Assembly: GCF_003258865.1 (NCBI RefSeq)
Contig: NZ_NPEX01000041.1
Span: forward strand, 1 to 33,989
Source: Rhodoplanes roseus
Lineage (GTDB): Bacteria; Pseudomonadota; Alphaproteobacteria; Rhizobiales; Xanthobacteraceae
Direction of reading: 5' to 3'
Length of the DNA: 33,989 nucleotides
Numbering within the stretch: position 1 is the stretch's first letter; every line of letters starts with the position of its first letter. The notes below the pieces were generated by a model. That model had not been told where the DNA came from. It did no database searches and was given only the letters and a program-made list of their open reading frames with translations. Below are positions 24,583 through 33,094 of this stretch, in pieces. Both the position numbers and the translations under genes were made by a program.

Positions 24583-25819
24583 GCCGCACCGCATCGACAC
24601 CGAGGCCGCGCCTCCCGCCGAATCCGCTCGCGAGCCGCGTTCCGTCGCCGTTCCGCTGCGCCCCGATCCGGCCGCGAAGGCGGCCCCGAAACCCGATCCG
24701 GTCGACACCGAATCTCCTCGGACCGAGGCGCCCGACGGGCCCGCACGGCCGAACCGGTTGCGGCTGGTGCTGTTCGCGCTGCTGCCGATCGTGCTCCTCG
24801 TCGGCGGGTACTTCTACGTCACCGGCGGCGCCGTGATGTCGAGCGACAACGCCTATGTCCAGGCCGACAAGGTGGCGGTGTCGACCGACGTCTCCGGCAT
24901 CGTCAAGGCCGTGGACGTGCGCGACAACCAGACGGTCGCCAAGGGCGACCTGCTGTTCGAGCTCGACGACCTCCCGTTCCGCCTCGCCCTGACGCGCGCG
25001 CAGGCGAACCTCGCCATGGTGCGTGACCAGATCGAGGCCCTGAAGGCGAGCTATCGCGACATGCAGGCCCAGATCGAGCAGGCCAAGGCGGACGTCGCTT
25101 TCTACACCCGCGAGTTCGACCGCCAGCAGGCCCTGGTCGCTCGCAACGTCGCCTCCGAGCAGGCGTTCGACAGCGCGCGGCACAATCTGCAGGTCTCCCA
25201 GCAGAAGGTCGCCTCGCTCCAGCAGCAGCTCGCCGGAATCGCCGCGAACCTGAATCAGAATCCCGACATCGAGGTCGAGGACCATCCCCGTTACGTCGAC
25301 GCGGTGGCGCAGCGCGACGAGGCTGCACGCCAGCTTTCGCACACGCAGGTGCGGGCGCCCTTCGCCGGAATCGTGACCAACGTGCCGTCGCTTCAGCCGG
25401 GCCAGTATCTCGCCGCCGCGACGCCGGCCTTCAGCGTGGTGGCGACCGATCATGTGTGGGTCGAATCCAGCCCGAAGGAGACCGAGCTCACGCATGTCGC
25501 GCCCGGTCAGCCCGTCACCGTCACGGTCGACACCTATCCGGGCGCCGAGTGGCACGGCACCGTCGACAGCATCAGCCCGGCGAGCGGTGCGACCTTCTCG
25601 CTGCTGCCGGCCCAGAACACCTCGGGCAACTGGGTGAAGGTCGTGCAGCGCATCCCGATCCGGGTCCGGATCGAGACGCCGCCCGATGGACCGCGGCTGC
25701 GCGTCGGCATGAGCGTGACGGTCGATGTCGACACCGGTCATCCGCGCGGCTGGCCGAGCTTCGTGCGCAACCTGTTCGGCGGGACCGCCCTGGCAGCCGG
25801 CGGAGCCTCCCGTGGCTGA
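24575..25819 (+). CDS. EmrA-like membrane fusion protein (HlyD family)
   Basis: The 414-residue periplasmic adaptor has a Pro/Ala-rich cytosolic tail (1-58), a single TM (about 62-81) and the entry motif SSDNAYVQADKVAVS. Lipoyl halves follow (GIVKAVDVRDNQTVAKGDLLFELD and, later, VRAPFAGIVTNVPSLQPGQYL, key element APFAGIV). A long coiled-coil hairpin (about 130-235) lies between them. Beta-barrel residues follow to about 390. It links an inner-membrane EmrB-type pump to an outer-membrane channel, which is not encoded nearby. It overlaps marR and the emrB-like gene by 8 bases each. Confidence 0.94.
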   Translation: MAEPHRIDTEAAPPAESAREPRSVAVPLRPDPAAKAAPKPDPVDTESPRTEAPDGPARPNRLRLVLFALLPIVLLVGGYFYVTGGAVMSSDNAYVQADKVAVSTDVSGIVKAVDVRDNQTVAKGDLLFELDDLPFRLALTRAQANLAMVRDQIEALKASYRDMQAQIEQAKADVAFYTREFDRQQALVARNVASEQAFDSARHNLQVSQQKVASLQQQLAGIAANLNQNPDIEVEDHPRYVDAVAQRDEAARQLSHTQVRAPFAGIVTNVPSLQPGQYLAAATPAFSVVATDHVWVESSPKETELTHVAPGQPVTVTVDTYPGAEWHGTVDSISPASGATFSLLPAQNTSGNWVKVVQRIPIRVRIETPPDGPRLRVGMSVTVDVDTGHPRGWPSFVRNLFGGTALAAGGASRG

Positions 25820-27368
25820 CGGACGGGTCGCCGGCGGCGTCGACCGGACCGATGCGACCACGGTGCCGCATCGTGGCGCCGTCACGGTCTGCGTCATCCT
25901 GGCCGTCGTGATGCAGGCGCTCGACACGACCATCGCCAACGTGGCGCTGCCCTACATCCAGGGCAGCGTGGCGGCCAGCCAGGACCAGATCAACTGGGTG
26001 CTGACCTCCTACATCGTCGCGGCCGCCATCATGACGCCGCCCTCGGGCTGGCTCGCCGGTCGCTTCGGCCGCAAGCGCGTGCTGCTCGCCTCGGTGGCCG
26101 GCTTCACGGTCGCATCGATGCTGTGCGGCATGGCGCAGTCGCTCACCGAGATCGTTCTCTTCCGTATCCTGCAAGGGCTGTTCGGCGCCGCCCTGGTGCC
26201 GCTCGCGCAATCGATCCTGCTCGACATCTATCCGCCCCAGCAGCGCGGCTCGGCGATGGCGTTGTTCGGCATGTCCGTAATGGTCGGCCCGATCCTGGGG
26301 CCGGTGATCGGCGGCTGGCTGACCGACAATTTCAGTTGGCGCTGGGTGTTCTACATCAACCTCCCGATCGGCATCGTGGCGTTCCTCGGCATCTCGGCGT
26401 TCGTCTCCGAGACCGCGCGCAGCGCGTTCACGCGGCTCGATTGGTTCGGCTTCGCGACGCTGTCGATCGCCATCGCGGCGCTGCAGCTCTTCCTCGATCG
26501 CGGCGAGCAGCTCGACTGGTTCTCGTCCGGCGAGATCCAGCTCGAGGCGCTGGTGATGGCGGTGTCGTTCTATCTCTTTCTCGCTCACACCTTCACGGCC
26601 AGAAACTCGTTCGTCGATGCTAGCCTGTTCCGCGACCGCAATTTCGCGGTCGGCATGGTGTTCATCTTCGTGGTCGGCATCACCTATCTGGCGTCGCTGG
26701 CGCTGATGACGCCGTATCTGCAGTCGCTGATGGGTTATCCGGTCGTCACGGCCGGTCTTGTGATGGGGCCGCGCGGCATCGGCACCATGCTGGCCATGAT
26801 GGTGGTCGGGCGGCTGATCGGCCGCGTCGACACGCGCGCGCTGCTGGCGATCGGTCTCTTGATGACGGCCTGGGCCATGTGGGACATGACCGGCTGGACG
26901 CCCGACGTGTCGCAATCGACCATCGTCACCACCGGGATGATCCAGGGCGCCGGCCTCGGCTTCCTGTTCGTGCCGCTGACCACCGTGACGTTCTCGACGC
27001 TGGCCCCCGAGCGGCGGCCCGCCGGCACGGGCCTGTACAACCTGTCGCGCAATGTCGGCTCGAGCGTCGGCATCTCCATCGTCGCCGCACTCCTGACCGA
27101 GAACGTGCAGGCGAACCACGCTGATATCGCCGGCTACGTCTCGCCGTTCAACCGGCTGCTGCAGGTGCCGGCGATCGCCCAGTCGTGGAGCCCGTGGACG
27201 GCGGCCGGTCGCGCGGCGCTCGACAGCGAGATCACCCGGCAGGCGACCATCATCGCCTATGTCGACGACTTCTGGCTGCTGATGGTCCTGGCCCTGGTGG
27301 CGATCCCGCTGGTCTTTCTCCTGCGAAAGGGGGCTGCGGAGGGCGGCGGCGCCGTGGTGGTGGATTAG
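25812..27368 (+). CDS. EmrB-like DHA2 family drug efflux MFS transporter
   Basis: The 518-residue, 14-TM pump has the DHA2 signature VMQALDTTIANVALPYIQG in helix 1, WLAGRFGRKRV (motif A) and GPILGPVIGGWLTDNFSWRW (motif C; proton:drug antiporters). The GTG at 25812 follows GGAG by 6 bases and overlaps the emrA-like stop in GTGGCTGA. A longer in-frame ATG at 25725 lies deep inside the adaptor gene. With the adaptor it should form a trans-periplasmic pump. It is the last gene of the MarR-controlled operon; 134 bases follow, with no strong terminator. Confidence 0.95.
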   Translation: MADGRVAGGVDRTDATTVPHRGAVTVCVILAVVMQALDTTIANVALPYIQGSVAASQDQINWVLTSYIVAAAIMTPPSGWLAGRFGRKRVLLASVAGFTVASMLCGMAQSLTEIVLFRILQGLFGAALVPLAQSILLDIYPPQQRGSAMALFGMSVMVGPILGPVIGGWLTDNFSWRWVFYINLPIGIVAFLGISAFVSETARSAFTRLDWFGFATLSIAIAALQLFLDRGEQLDWFSSGEIQLEALVMAVSFYLFLAHTFTARNSFVDASLFRDRNFAVGMVFIFVVGITYLASLALMTPYLQSLMGYPVVTAGLVMGPRGIGTMLAMMVVGRLIGRVDTRALLAIGLLMTAWAMWDMTGWTPDVSQSTIVTTGMIQGAGLGFLFVPLTTVTFSTLAPERRPAGTGLYNLSRNVGSSVGISIVAALLTENVQANHADIAGYVSPFNRLLQVPAIAQSWSPWTAAGRAALDSEITRQATIIAYVDDFWLLMVLALVAIPLVFLLRKGAAEGGGAVVVD

Positions 27369-27502
27369 CCTGGCGGCTCGCGCCTTCGCTGTGTAGGGCC
27401 CAATGCGCTACCACCGCGTCACGGGTCATACGATGGTTTGATCCGGCATGAACCGGATTGATGGTAGGCTCATTATGGGCATCGGCCCAACGAGGTCGCC
27501 GG

Positions 27503-28126
27503 ATGAACGACAGAGCCTTGGTTCACATCGTCGACGACGACGAGGATGTTCGGATGTCCCTGGACAGCCTGCTGCGTTCGGTCGGCCTGGAGACGCGCGA
27601 GCACGCCACGGCCGATTCGCTGCTCTCCTCCGAGGCGGACGATCGTCCGGGCTGCGTCGTCCTCGACGTCAGGTTGCCGGGGGTCAGCGGCCTCGACGTC
27701 CAGCAGCAGCTCACCCGGCTCGGCATCCGGATCCCCGTGGTGATGATCACGGGATTCGGCGACGTGCCGATGTCGGTGCGCGCCATGAAGGCCGGCGCCG
27801 TCGATTTTCTCACCAAGCCGTTCCGCGACCAGGATCTGCTCGACGCGGTCGCGATGGCGATCGAGCGCGACCGCCGGCGCCGCAACGACGATATCGACGT
27901 TGCTGCGGTCCGCGGCCGCTATCTCACCTTGTCGCCGCGCGAGCAGCAGGTGATGATGCTGGCCACGGCCGGGAAGCTGAACAAGCAGATCGCCGGTGAG
28001 CTCGGCATCAGCGAGATCACGGTTAAGATCCACCGCGGTGCCGCGATGCGCAAGATGGACGCCCGAACCTTCGCGGACCTGGTCCGGATGGCCGACCTGA
28101 TGGCTGCCGTGCAACCCCGCCATTGA
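27503..28126 (+). CDS. FixJ/NarL-type response regulator with LuxR helix-turn-helix
   Basis: The 207-residue regulator has a receiver (VHIVDDDEDVR, phosphoacceptor Asp55 in VVLDVRLPGVSG, Thr83 in MITGFGD, Lys105 in TKPF) and a C-terminal LuxR-type HTH (about 137-200, LSPREQQVMML and NKQIAGELGISEITVKIHR). The receiver signature MITGFGDVPMSVRAMKAGAVDFLTKPF (Thr83 to Lys105 region) is FixJ-like. The ATG at 27503 has GAGG about 8 bases upstream. The nearby PAS-PAS kinase (29434-30966) is the likeliest partner. In FixLJ-type systems such regulators control oxygen- or redox-responsive genes, but no heme site is evident in that kinase. Confidence 0.94.
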   Translation: MNDRALVHIVDDDEDVRMSLDSLLRSVGLETREHATADSLLSSEADDRPGCVVLDVRLPGVSGLDVQQQLTRLGIRIPVVMITGFGDVPMSVRAMKAGAVDFLTKPFRDQDLLDAVAMAIERDRRRRNDDIDVAAVRGRYLTLSPREQQVMMLATAGKLNKQIAGELGISEITVKIHRGAAMRKMDARTFADLVRMADLMAAVQPRH

Positions 28127-28138
28127 CGGCGGAGTCCG

Positions 28139-28166
28139 TTGCGATCCGCTAACACCCAGGTATGAT
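28139..28166 (+). promoter_or_regulatory. Sigma-70-type promoter of the single-domain receiver gene
   Basis: TTGCGA (28139-28144), a 16-base spacer and TATGAT (28161-28166) make a good housekeeping promoter in the gap after the FixJ-like gene. It lies 84 bases upstream of the receiver start, so this gene can be expressed independently of its neighbour. Confidence 0.55.
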
Positions 28167-28250
28167 TTCCTTCCAGACGCGGACATGTGACAAGACTTGC
28201 GCACCCCCTCGCCGCAGATCCCGCGGCTCATTCAACGAAAGGGGGCGTGC

Positions 28251-28619
28251 GTGCCCAACGAAGCGCGGATTGCGATCATCGACGACGACGAAGCCATGCG
28301 GGTCGCGCTCGTCGGGCTCGTGCGGTCGTACGGCTACGAGGCCCGCGGGTTCGCCGGTGGGGAGGACTTTCTCGCCGCCGCAGCGTTGCAGGACTTCGAC
28401 TGCATCGTCACCGACATCCAGATGCCCGGGATGAGCGGCATCGAGCTCAAGCAGGCCCTGGAGGCGCGGAAGTCGTGCGTGCCCGTGATCATGATCACGG
28501 CGCGGACCGACGAGGGGATCGAGACGCGGGTGCTGGCCACCGGCGCGAGATGCCTGCTGCGCAAGCCGATCGTGCCCGGCGCGCTCCTTGATCACATCGC
28601 CGGCGCCCTGACCGACTGA
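28251..28619 (+). CDS. Single-domain response regulator (FixJ-receiver type)
   Basis: The 122-residue stand-alone receiver has IIDDDEAMR, phosphoacceptor Asp55 in IVTDIQMPGMSG, Thr83 in MITAR and Lys105 in RKP. It ends directly after the receiver with no output domain. The GTG at 28251 lies 5 bases after GAAAGGGGG, a strong ribosome site; the longer frame from 28197 would be without one. It may act as a phosphate sink or intermediate for the PAS-PAS kinase, competing with the FixJ-like regulator. It has its own promoter at 28139-28166. Confidence 0.92.
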   Translation: MPNEARIAIIDDDEAMRVALVGLVRSYGYEARGFAGGEDFLAAAALQDFDCIVTDIQMPGMSGIELKQALEARKSCVPVIMITARTDEGIETRVLATGARCLLRKPIVPGALLDHIAGALTD

Positions 28620-28636
28620 CAGTCCGGCGGTCCGGT

Positions 28637-28650
28637 TCCTGGATCCAGGA
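28637..28650. repeat. 14-bp palindrome upstream of the AraC-type gene
   Basis: TCCTGGATCCAGGA is a perfect palindrome 18 bases after the receiver stop and about 168 bases before the AraC-type start. It has no loop and no T-run, so a DNA-binding site for a symmetrical dimer is more likely than a terminator. Confidence 0.45.
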
Positions 28651-28817
28651 GCGGCCGTGACGGCGGCTGTTCCGGGCTCATGCCTTCGTATGACTCGTCT
28701 CCCACCAAGGTCCATTTGCGGCGTCCGCCAGTTGAATACCCCGGCTCGCCAGCACGGCGCATCCTCGTTTCGAAGACCGGCTCAGCCGGGCGATTCAGCC
28801 TTCAGGAAAGCGACAGC

Positions 28818-29486
28818 ATGACTCGGCATGTCGACACCCGCGACGTCTCGGCCTTGCCGTCATGGCCGCGGGTCCTGACCTTCGATGCCTCGTGCCACCG
28901 GTGCCGCCACGGCGGCTCCGAGCCCGGCATTCCGGTCGCGACCGTGCGGGAGCTCCTTCAGCACGCGATCCGGGTGCTGGAATGCGACAAGGCGGCGGCG
29001 AAGCACTGCCTGCTGGAGGCTTCGGCGCTTCTGCCGGCGGCCGGCCTCACGGCGGATCTTCCTCTCCCGGACGCTCCCGGCGGCCTCGCGCCCTGGCAGA
29101 TTCAGAGGGTCCGGGCGCATGTCGAGGCCGACATCGCGTCGCCGACGCTGGCCCGGGACCTGAGCAAGGTCGCGCGGCTGAGCGCCGCGCATTTCAGCCG
29201 CAAGTTCAAGCTCAGCTTCGGCGAGACACCCCGCGCCTTCGTCACGGCGCGGCGGATCGAGCGCGCCAAGGCGCTGATGACGAGGACAGGGGCGCCGCTC
29301 AGCGAGATTGCGCTCGCCTGCGGCTTCGCCGACCAGGCGCATTTCTCGCGGTCCTTCCGGCGAATGGTCGGCATCAGTCCGAACACCTGGCGGCGCGAGC
29401 GCCGCGGGCGGCCGGACCAGCAAGCTCCATCCGTCAGTCGGCCGGAACGTCCGACTCTGTTTTCGGGTCGCGAACGGGCAGCGTGA
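28818..29486 (+). CDS. AraC-family transcriptional regulator
   Basis: The 222-residue regulator has an unidentified N-terminal segment with a CHRCRH cluster (26-31), a helical region with CDKAAAKHCLLEASALL (about 56-72), and a C-terminal AraC HTH pair (about 93-194: LSKVARLSAAHFSRKFKLSF and LACGFADQAHFSRSFRRMVG). The ATG at 28818 has AGGAA about 9 bases upstream. There is no sugar-binding cupin domain, so the signal is unknown; the Cys/His residues could bind metal or respond to redox, which is speculation. Its last 53 bases overlap the convergent kinase gene (29434-29486). Confidence 0.92.
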   Translation: MTRHVDTRDVSALPSWPRVLTFDASCHRCRHGGSEPGIPVATVRELLQHAIRVLECDKAAAKHCLLEASALLPAAGLTADLPLPDAPGGLAPWQIQRVRAHVEADIASPTLARDLSKVARLSAAHFSRKFKLSFGETPRAFVTARRIERAKALMTRTGAPLSEIALACGFADQAHFSRSFRRMVGISPNTWRRERRGRPDQQAPSVSRPERPTLFSGRERAA

Positions 29487-30966
29487 ACCGGAACGTCACG
29501 CCCGGCCCCTCGTTCGCCTTCGCCCAGATGCGGCCGCCGTGGGCCGCAACGATCGATCGGCTGATCGACAGGCCCATCCCCATGCCGTCCGGCTTGGTGG
29601 TGACGAACGGATCGAACAGCCGCTCGATCTCGGCCCCATCGATGCCGGGACCCGAATCTTCGACCTCGACCACGATTCCGTCCTCGTAGGGACGCGTCCT
29701 GATCAGGATGTCGCGTGGTCGGCCGCAGAGGCCCGCCATGGCCTCCATGGCATTTACCAGAAGATTGATCAGGACCTGCTGAAGCTGAACCCGATCGCCG
29801 CGGACGACAGGAAGGTCGTGCGCCAGATCGGTCCTGATCACGGTCTTGTGGACCGACGCCTCGTGCGCGACCAACAGCAAGACCTCCTCGACCGCCGTCC
29901 CGATGGCGATCGGCCGCATCTCGGGCGTCGTCTTCCGCGTCAGGTCGCGGATGCGCTGGATGACGGTGCTGGCCCGGTCTGCATTGCCGATGATGGAATG
30001 CAGGACGCGGCGTGTCTCCGCCAGGGCCTGCTCGGGCCGCGCCAGCCATCGCAGCCCCGCCTCGGCGTTCGTCTGGATCGCCGAAAGTGGCTGGTTCACC
30101 TCGTGCGCGATGGAGGCTGTCATCTCGCCCAGCGTGGTGACGCGGGTGACCTGGGCGAGTTGCGCCTGTGCCTGGCGTAGCGAATCCTCGGCGCGACGGC
30201 GATCCTCGATGTCGAGATTGGTGCCGAACCATTTGATGATGGTGCCGGCCTCGTTGCGCAGCGGTTCGGCCCGGAACAGAAGCCAGCGATACTCCCCATC
30301 GCGACGACGCAGCCGCGCCTCGGCTTCGCCCGGCGACTGCGCGGTCAGGATCGCCCTCCAGCTCGTCAACAGACCGGGCAGGTCGTCGGGATGCACGAGG
30401 TCGCCTTCTGCCCAGCGCCAGCCCACTGCCTGCTCGAGCGCCAGACCCGTGTAATCGCGCCAGCGCTGGTTCTGGAACTCCATCGCGCCGTCGGCGTCGG
30501 CTTGCCAGGCCATCACGGGAATCGTGTCGACGATCAGCCGGAGCGCGTGCTCGGCGCAGCGCCGCGCCTCGATGTCGGTGTTGGCGCCGCACCAGCCCAC
30601 GACCGTGCCGCTCGCGTCGAGAAGCGGCTCGGCTCGCATGAGGAACCACCGATAGACACCGTCGTGCCGCCGGAGTCTCGCCTCGAACTCTCCGCCTTCC
30701 CCGGTCGCCCGGAGTCGTCGCCATTCTGCGAGCAGGGGCGGCAGGTCGTCCGGGTGAATGGCGGACCGCCAGGCCAAGCCCAACACCTCCTCCCTGGCGA
30801 GTCCAGTGTAGTCGAGCCAGCGGCGATTCAGGAACGTGACGCGTCCGTCCGCCTGCATTCGCCAGACCTGGATCGGAATGGTGTCGACCGTGACCCGCAG
30901 GATCTCGAGCTGCAACGCGTCGAGCTGCACCCTTTCGTCCATGTCAGCTGCTGTCCGAACCGTCAT
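29434..30966 (-). CDS. PAS-PAS sensor histidine kinase (FixL-related, soluble)
   Basis: The 510-residue kinase has two tandem PAS/PAC units (about 25-135 and 143-255). They share near-repeat features: VDTIP, RWLDYTG/RWRDYTG, HPDDLP, and YRWFLMRAEPL/YRWLLFRAEPL. Then come the H-box ASIAHEVNQPLSAI (His288) and ATPase motifs (NLLVNAMEAM, EDSGPGID, PFVTTKPDGMGMGLS). There is no membrane segment, so it is cytosolic. Neither PAS shows an obvious FixL heme-binding histidine context, so the ligand is unknown. The ATG at 30966 has GGAG about 6 bases upstream. It is convergent with and overlaps the AraC-type gene, and is the only kinase near two orphan regulators. Confidence 0.94.
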   Translation of the reverse strand: MTVRTAADMDERVQLDALQLEILRVTVDTIPIQVWRMQADGRVTFLNRRWLDYTGLAREEVLGLAWRSAIHPDDLPPLLAEWRRLRATGEGGEFEARLRRHDGVYRWFLMRAEPLLDASGTVVGWCGANTDIEARRCAEHALRLIVDTIPVMAWQADADGAMEFQNQRWRDYTGLALEQAVGWRWAEGDLVHPDDLPGLLTSWRAILTAQSPGEAEARLRRRDGEYRWLLFRAEPLRNEAGTIIKWFGTNLDIEDRRRAEDSLRQAQAQLAQVTRVTTLGEMTASIAHEVNQPLSAIQTNAEAGLRWLARPEQALAETRRVLHSIIGNADRASTVIQRIRDLTRKTTPEMRPIAIGTAVEEVLLLVAHEASVHKTVIRTDLAHDLPVVRGDRVQLQQVLINLLVNAMEAMAGLCGRPRDILIRTRPYEDGIVVEVEDSGPGIDGAEIERLFDPFVTTKPDGMGMGLSISRSIVAAHGGRIWAKANEGPGVTFRFTLPVRDPKTESDVPAD

Positions 30967-30970
30967 CGAA

Positions 30971-30990
30971 GCTCCAGAGGGCTCCAGAGG
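30971..30990. repeat. Tandem 10-bp direct repeat at the kinase ribosome site
   Basis: GCTCCAGAGG occurs twice head to tail, just upstream of the kinase start. On the minus strand each copy carries TGGAG, so the second copy duplicates the Shine-Dalgarno sequence. Confidence 0.6.
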
Positions 30991-31250
30991 ATCGGCGCAC
31001 CGCGTGCGCCCTCGCGTCCGAGCAAACCCTAGCCCGTCGCGTGGCCCCGCGACAGGGGGCGCGCCACGGCTGCGTCGACGTGGCCCCCGCGGCTGCCGCG
31101 GCGCGTGTCTTCAGCAGGGAGCGACAAATACGACCCTCCGAAACAAGACAGCAGGTGGCTTCCGGTGAAGACTCCCGGCCGAAACGGGTCGCAGTGTCGC
31201 GGTGGTCAGGACCGCGCGCTGTGCTCCGTCAGCTCCGACGAGGACCCTCG

Positions 31251-31922
31251 ATGGCCAAGGCCGCACCGACCCCTGGAAAGACTCTTCTCTCGCCGCACGA
31301 TCACACCCTGATCATGATCGATCACCAGTCGCAGATGTCGTTCGCGACCAAGTCGATCGATCCGACCATTCTCCGCAACAACGCTGCCCTGGTGGCCGAG
31401 GCGGCGGCGGGGTTCGGCGTGTCGACCATTCTCACCACGGTGGCGGAGAAGAGCTTTTCTGGCCCGATCTTCGACGAGGTCAAAGGGCCGTTTCCAGGTG
31501 CAGACATCATCGACCGCACCAGCATGAACACCTGGGAGGATCCGCGGATCGCCGAGCGCGTCAACCAGATCGGCAAGAGCCGGCTGGTGTTCGCCGGCCT
31601 GTGGACCTCGGTCTGCATCGTCGGTCCGACGCTGTCGGCGCTCGACCAGGGCTTCGAGGTCTACGTGATCGCCGACGCCTGCGGCGACGTCAGCGACGAG
31701 GCGCACGAGCGGGCGATGGATCGCATGGTGCAGATGGGCGTACGGCCGATGACGGCGCTCCAGTATCTGCTCGAGCTGCAGCGCGACTGGGCCCGCACCG
31801 AGACCTACGAGATGACGACCGGAATCGCCAAGCGCCACGGCGGCGGCTACGGCATCGGCATCATCTACGCCAAGACCATGTTCGGTGCCTCCGAGGGCGC
31901 CCATGCGCAGGCGGCCGAATAG
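31251..31922 (+). CDS. Isochorismatase-like cysteine hydrolase (YcaC-related)
   Basis: The 223-residue cytosolic hydrolase is of the isochorismatase-like superfamily. The likely triad is Asp24 in IMIDHQSQM, Lys109 in [10 protein letters not shown] and nucleophile Cys122 in [15 protein letters not shown], with the typical [15 protein letters not shown] after it. The true substrate (an amide, nicotinamide-like, or other) is not known for YcaC-type members. The ATG at 31251 has GAGGA about 6 bases upstream. It leads a same-strand group with the alpha/beta hydrolase, XapX and amidohydrolase genes; the gap to the next gene is 11 bases. Confidence 0.93.
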   Translation: MAKAAPTPGKTLLSPHDHTLIMIDHQSQMSFATKSIDPTILRNNAALVAEAAAGFGVSTILTTVAEKSFSGPIFDEVKGPFPGADIIDRTSMNTWEDPRIAERVNQIGKSRLVFAGLWTSVCIVGPTLSALDQGFEVYVIADACGDVSDEAHERAMDRMVQMGVRPMTALQYLLELQRDWARTETYEMTTGIAKRHGGGYGIGIIYAKTMFGASEGAHAQAAE

Positions 31923-31933
31923 GCGCGACGATC

Positions 31934-32917
31934 ATGGCCGAGCGCTTCTCCTCCGCGACCCGCCGCACCGCCCTTGGACTGGGAGCCGGTGCAGCGCTTG
32001 CCGCCCTCGGCGGCCTGCCCGCCGGCCCCGGTCAATCCGCCGCACAATCATCCACCACCCCCCCGAAAGGATCCTCCCCCATGCCCTTCGTCACCACCAA
32101 GGACGGCGTCGAGATCTTCTACAAGGATTGGGGGCCGAAGGGCGCCCAGCCGATCGTCTTCCATCACGGCTGGCCGCTGTCGTCGGACGACTGGGACGCC
32201 CAGATGCTCTTCTTCGTGTCGAAGGGCTTCCGCGTCGTCGCTCACGACCGCCGCGGCCACGGCCGCTCGGCCCAGGTGAGCGAAGGTCACGACATGGACC
32301 ATTACGCCGCCGACGCGTTCGCTGTCGCCGAGCATCTCGACCTGCGGAACGCCGTCCATATAGGCCACTCCACCGGCGGCGGCGAGGTCGCCCGCTATGT
32401 CGCCAAGCACGGCCAGCCCGCCGGCCGCGTCGCCAAGGCGGTGCTGGTCAGCGCCATCCCGCCGCTGATGCTGAAGACCGCGACGAATCCCGGCGGCCTG
32501 CCGATCGAGGTGTTCGACGGCCTGCGCGCCGCGCTCGCCGCCAACCGCGCCCAGTTCTACCTCGATCTGCCCACCGGGCCGTTCTACGGGTTCAACCGTC
32601 CGGACGCGAAAGTTTCCCAGGGCTCGATCCAGAACTGGTGGCGGCAAGGCATGATCGGCAGCGCCAAGGCTCATTACGAGGGGATCAAGGCGTTCTCGGA
32701 GACGGATCAGACCGAGGATCTGAAGGCGATCACGGTGCCGACCCTCGTGCTGCACGGCGACGACGACCAGATCGTGCCGATCGAGGATTCCGCCAAGCTC
32801 TCGGTCAAGCTGCTGAAGAACGGCACCCTGAAGGTGTATCCGGGTTATCCCCACGGCATGCTGACCACCCATGCCGACGTGATCAACCCCGACCTGCTCG
32901 CCTTCATCAAGGGCTGA
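31934..32917 (+). CDS. Alpha/beta hydrolase, non-heme haloperoxidase-like, with Tat-type N-terminus
   Basis: The 327-residue protein has the family core starting [18 protein letters not shown] at residue 50. The triad is Ser146 in GHSTGGGE, Asp278 in HGDDDQIVP and His307 in YPHGML; the oxyanion region is [11 protein letters not shown]. In the family this site can act as esterase or perhydrolase; the true substrate is unknown. Residues 1-38 form a Tat-like signal: TRRTALGLG, a hydrophobic alanine run, and AAQ. Met50 (32081) has its own strong ribosome site GAAAGGA 9 bases upstream, while 31934 has a weak one. A cytosolic form starting at 32081 is therefore plausible, in addition to or instead of the exported form. 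Confidence 0.92.
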   Translation: MAERFSSATRRTALGLGAGAALAALGGLPAGPGQSAAQSSTTPPKGSSPMPFVTTKDGVEIFYKDWGPKGAQPIVFHHGWPLSSDDWDAQMLFFVSKGFRVVAHDRRGHGRSAQVSEGHDMDHYAADAFAVAEHLDLRNAVHIGHSTGGGEVARYVAKHGQPAGRVAKAVLVSAIPPLMLKTATNPGGLPIEVFDGLRAALAANRAQFYLDLPTGPFYGFNRPDAKVSQGSIQNWWRQGMIGSAKAHYEGIKAFSETDQTEDLKAITVPTLVLHGDDDQIVPIEDSAKLSVKLLKNGTLKVYPGYPHGMLTTHADVINPDLLAFIKG

Positions 32918-32926
32918 GCGTCTTCC

Positions 32927-32956
32927 CGGTCCGGCGCGGTTCTCCGCGCCGGACCG
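32927..32956 (+). terminator. Strong hairpin after the alpha/beta hydrolase gene
   Basis: A 13-bp perfect stem (arms 32927-32939 and 32944-32956, GGTCCGGCGCGG core) has a TTCT loop and starts 10 bases after the stop. No T-run follows, but the stability and position suit termination or 3'-end protection. Confidence 0.65.
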
Positions 32957-33094
32957 TCCGAGACGGGGCTCCAGCAGGTCGTGGCCGCTGGCGTCGCGAT
33001 CGAGTTCGAGTCCAGCCACTTGTCGCTGCTGTCCACAACCGCCGCCGTCGCGACGTGATCAGCAGTGTCGCTTCCGACACCGCGCGGGCCTGGC

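Noticed and set aside
27441-27458. ATCCGG/CCGGAT inverted repeat after the emrB-like gene as a terminator
   Set aside because: It is a 6-bp stem without a T-run and 73 bases past the stop, too weak to call.
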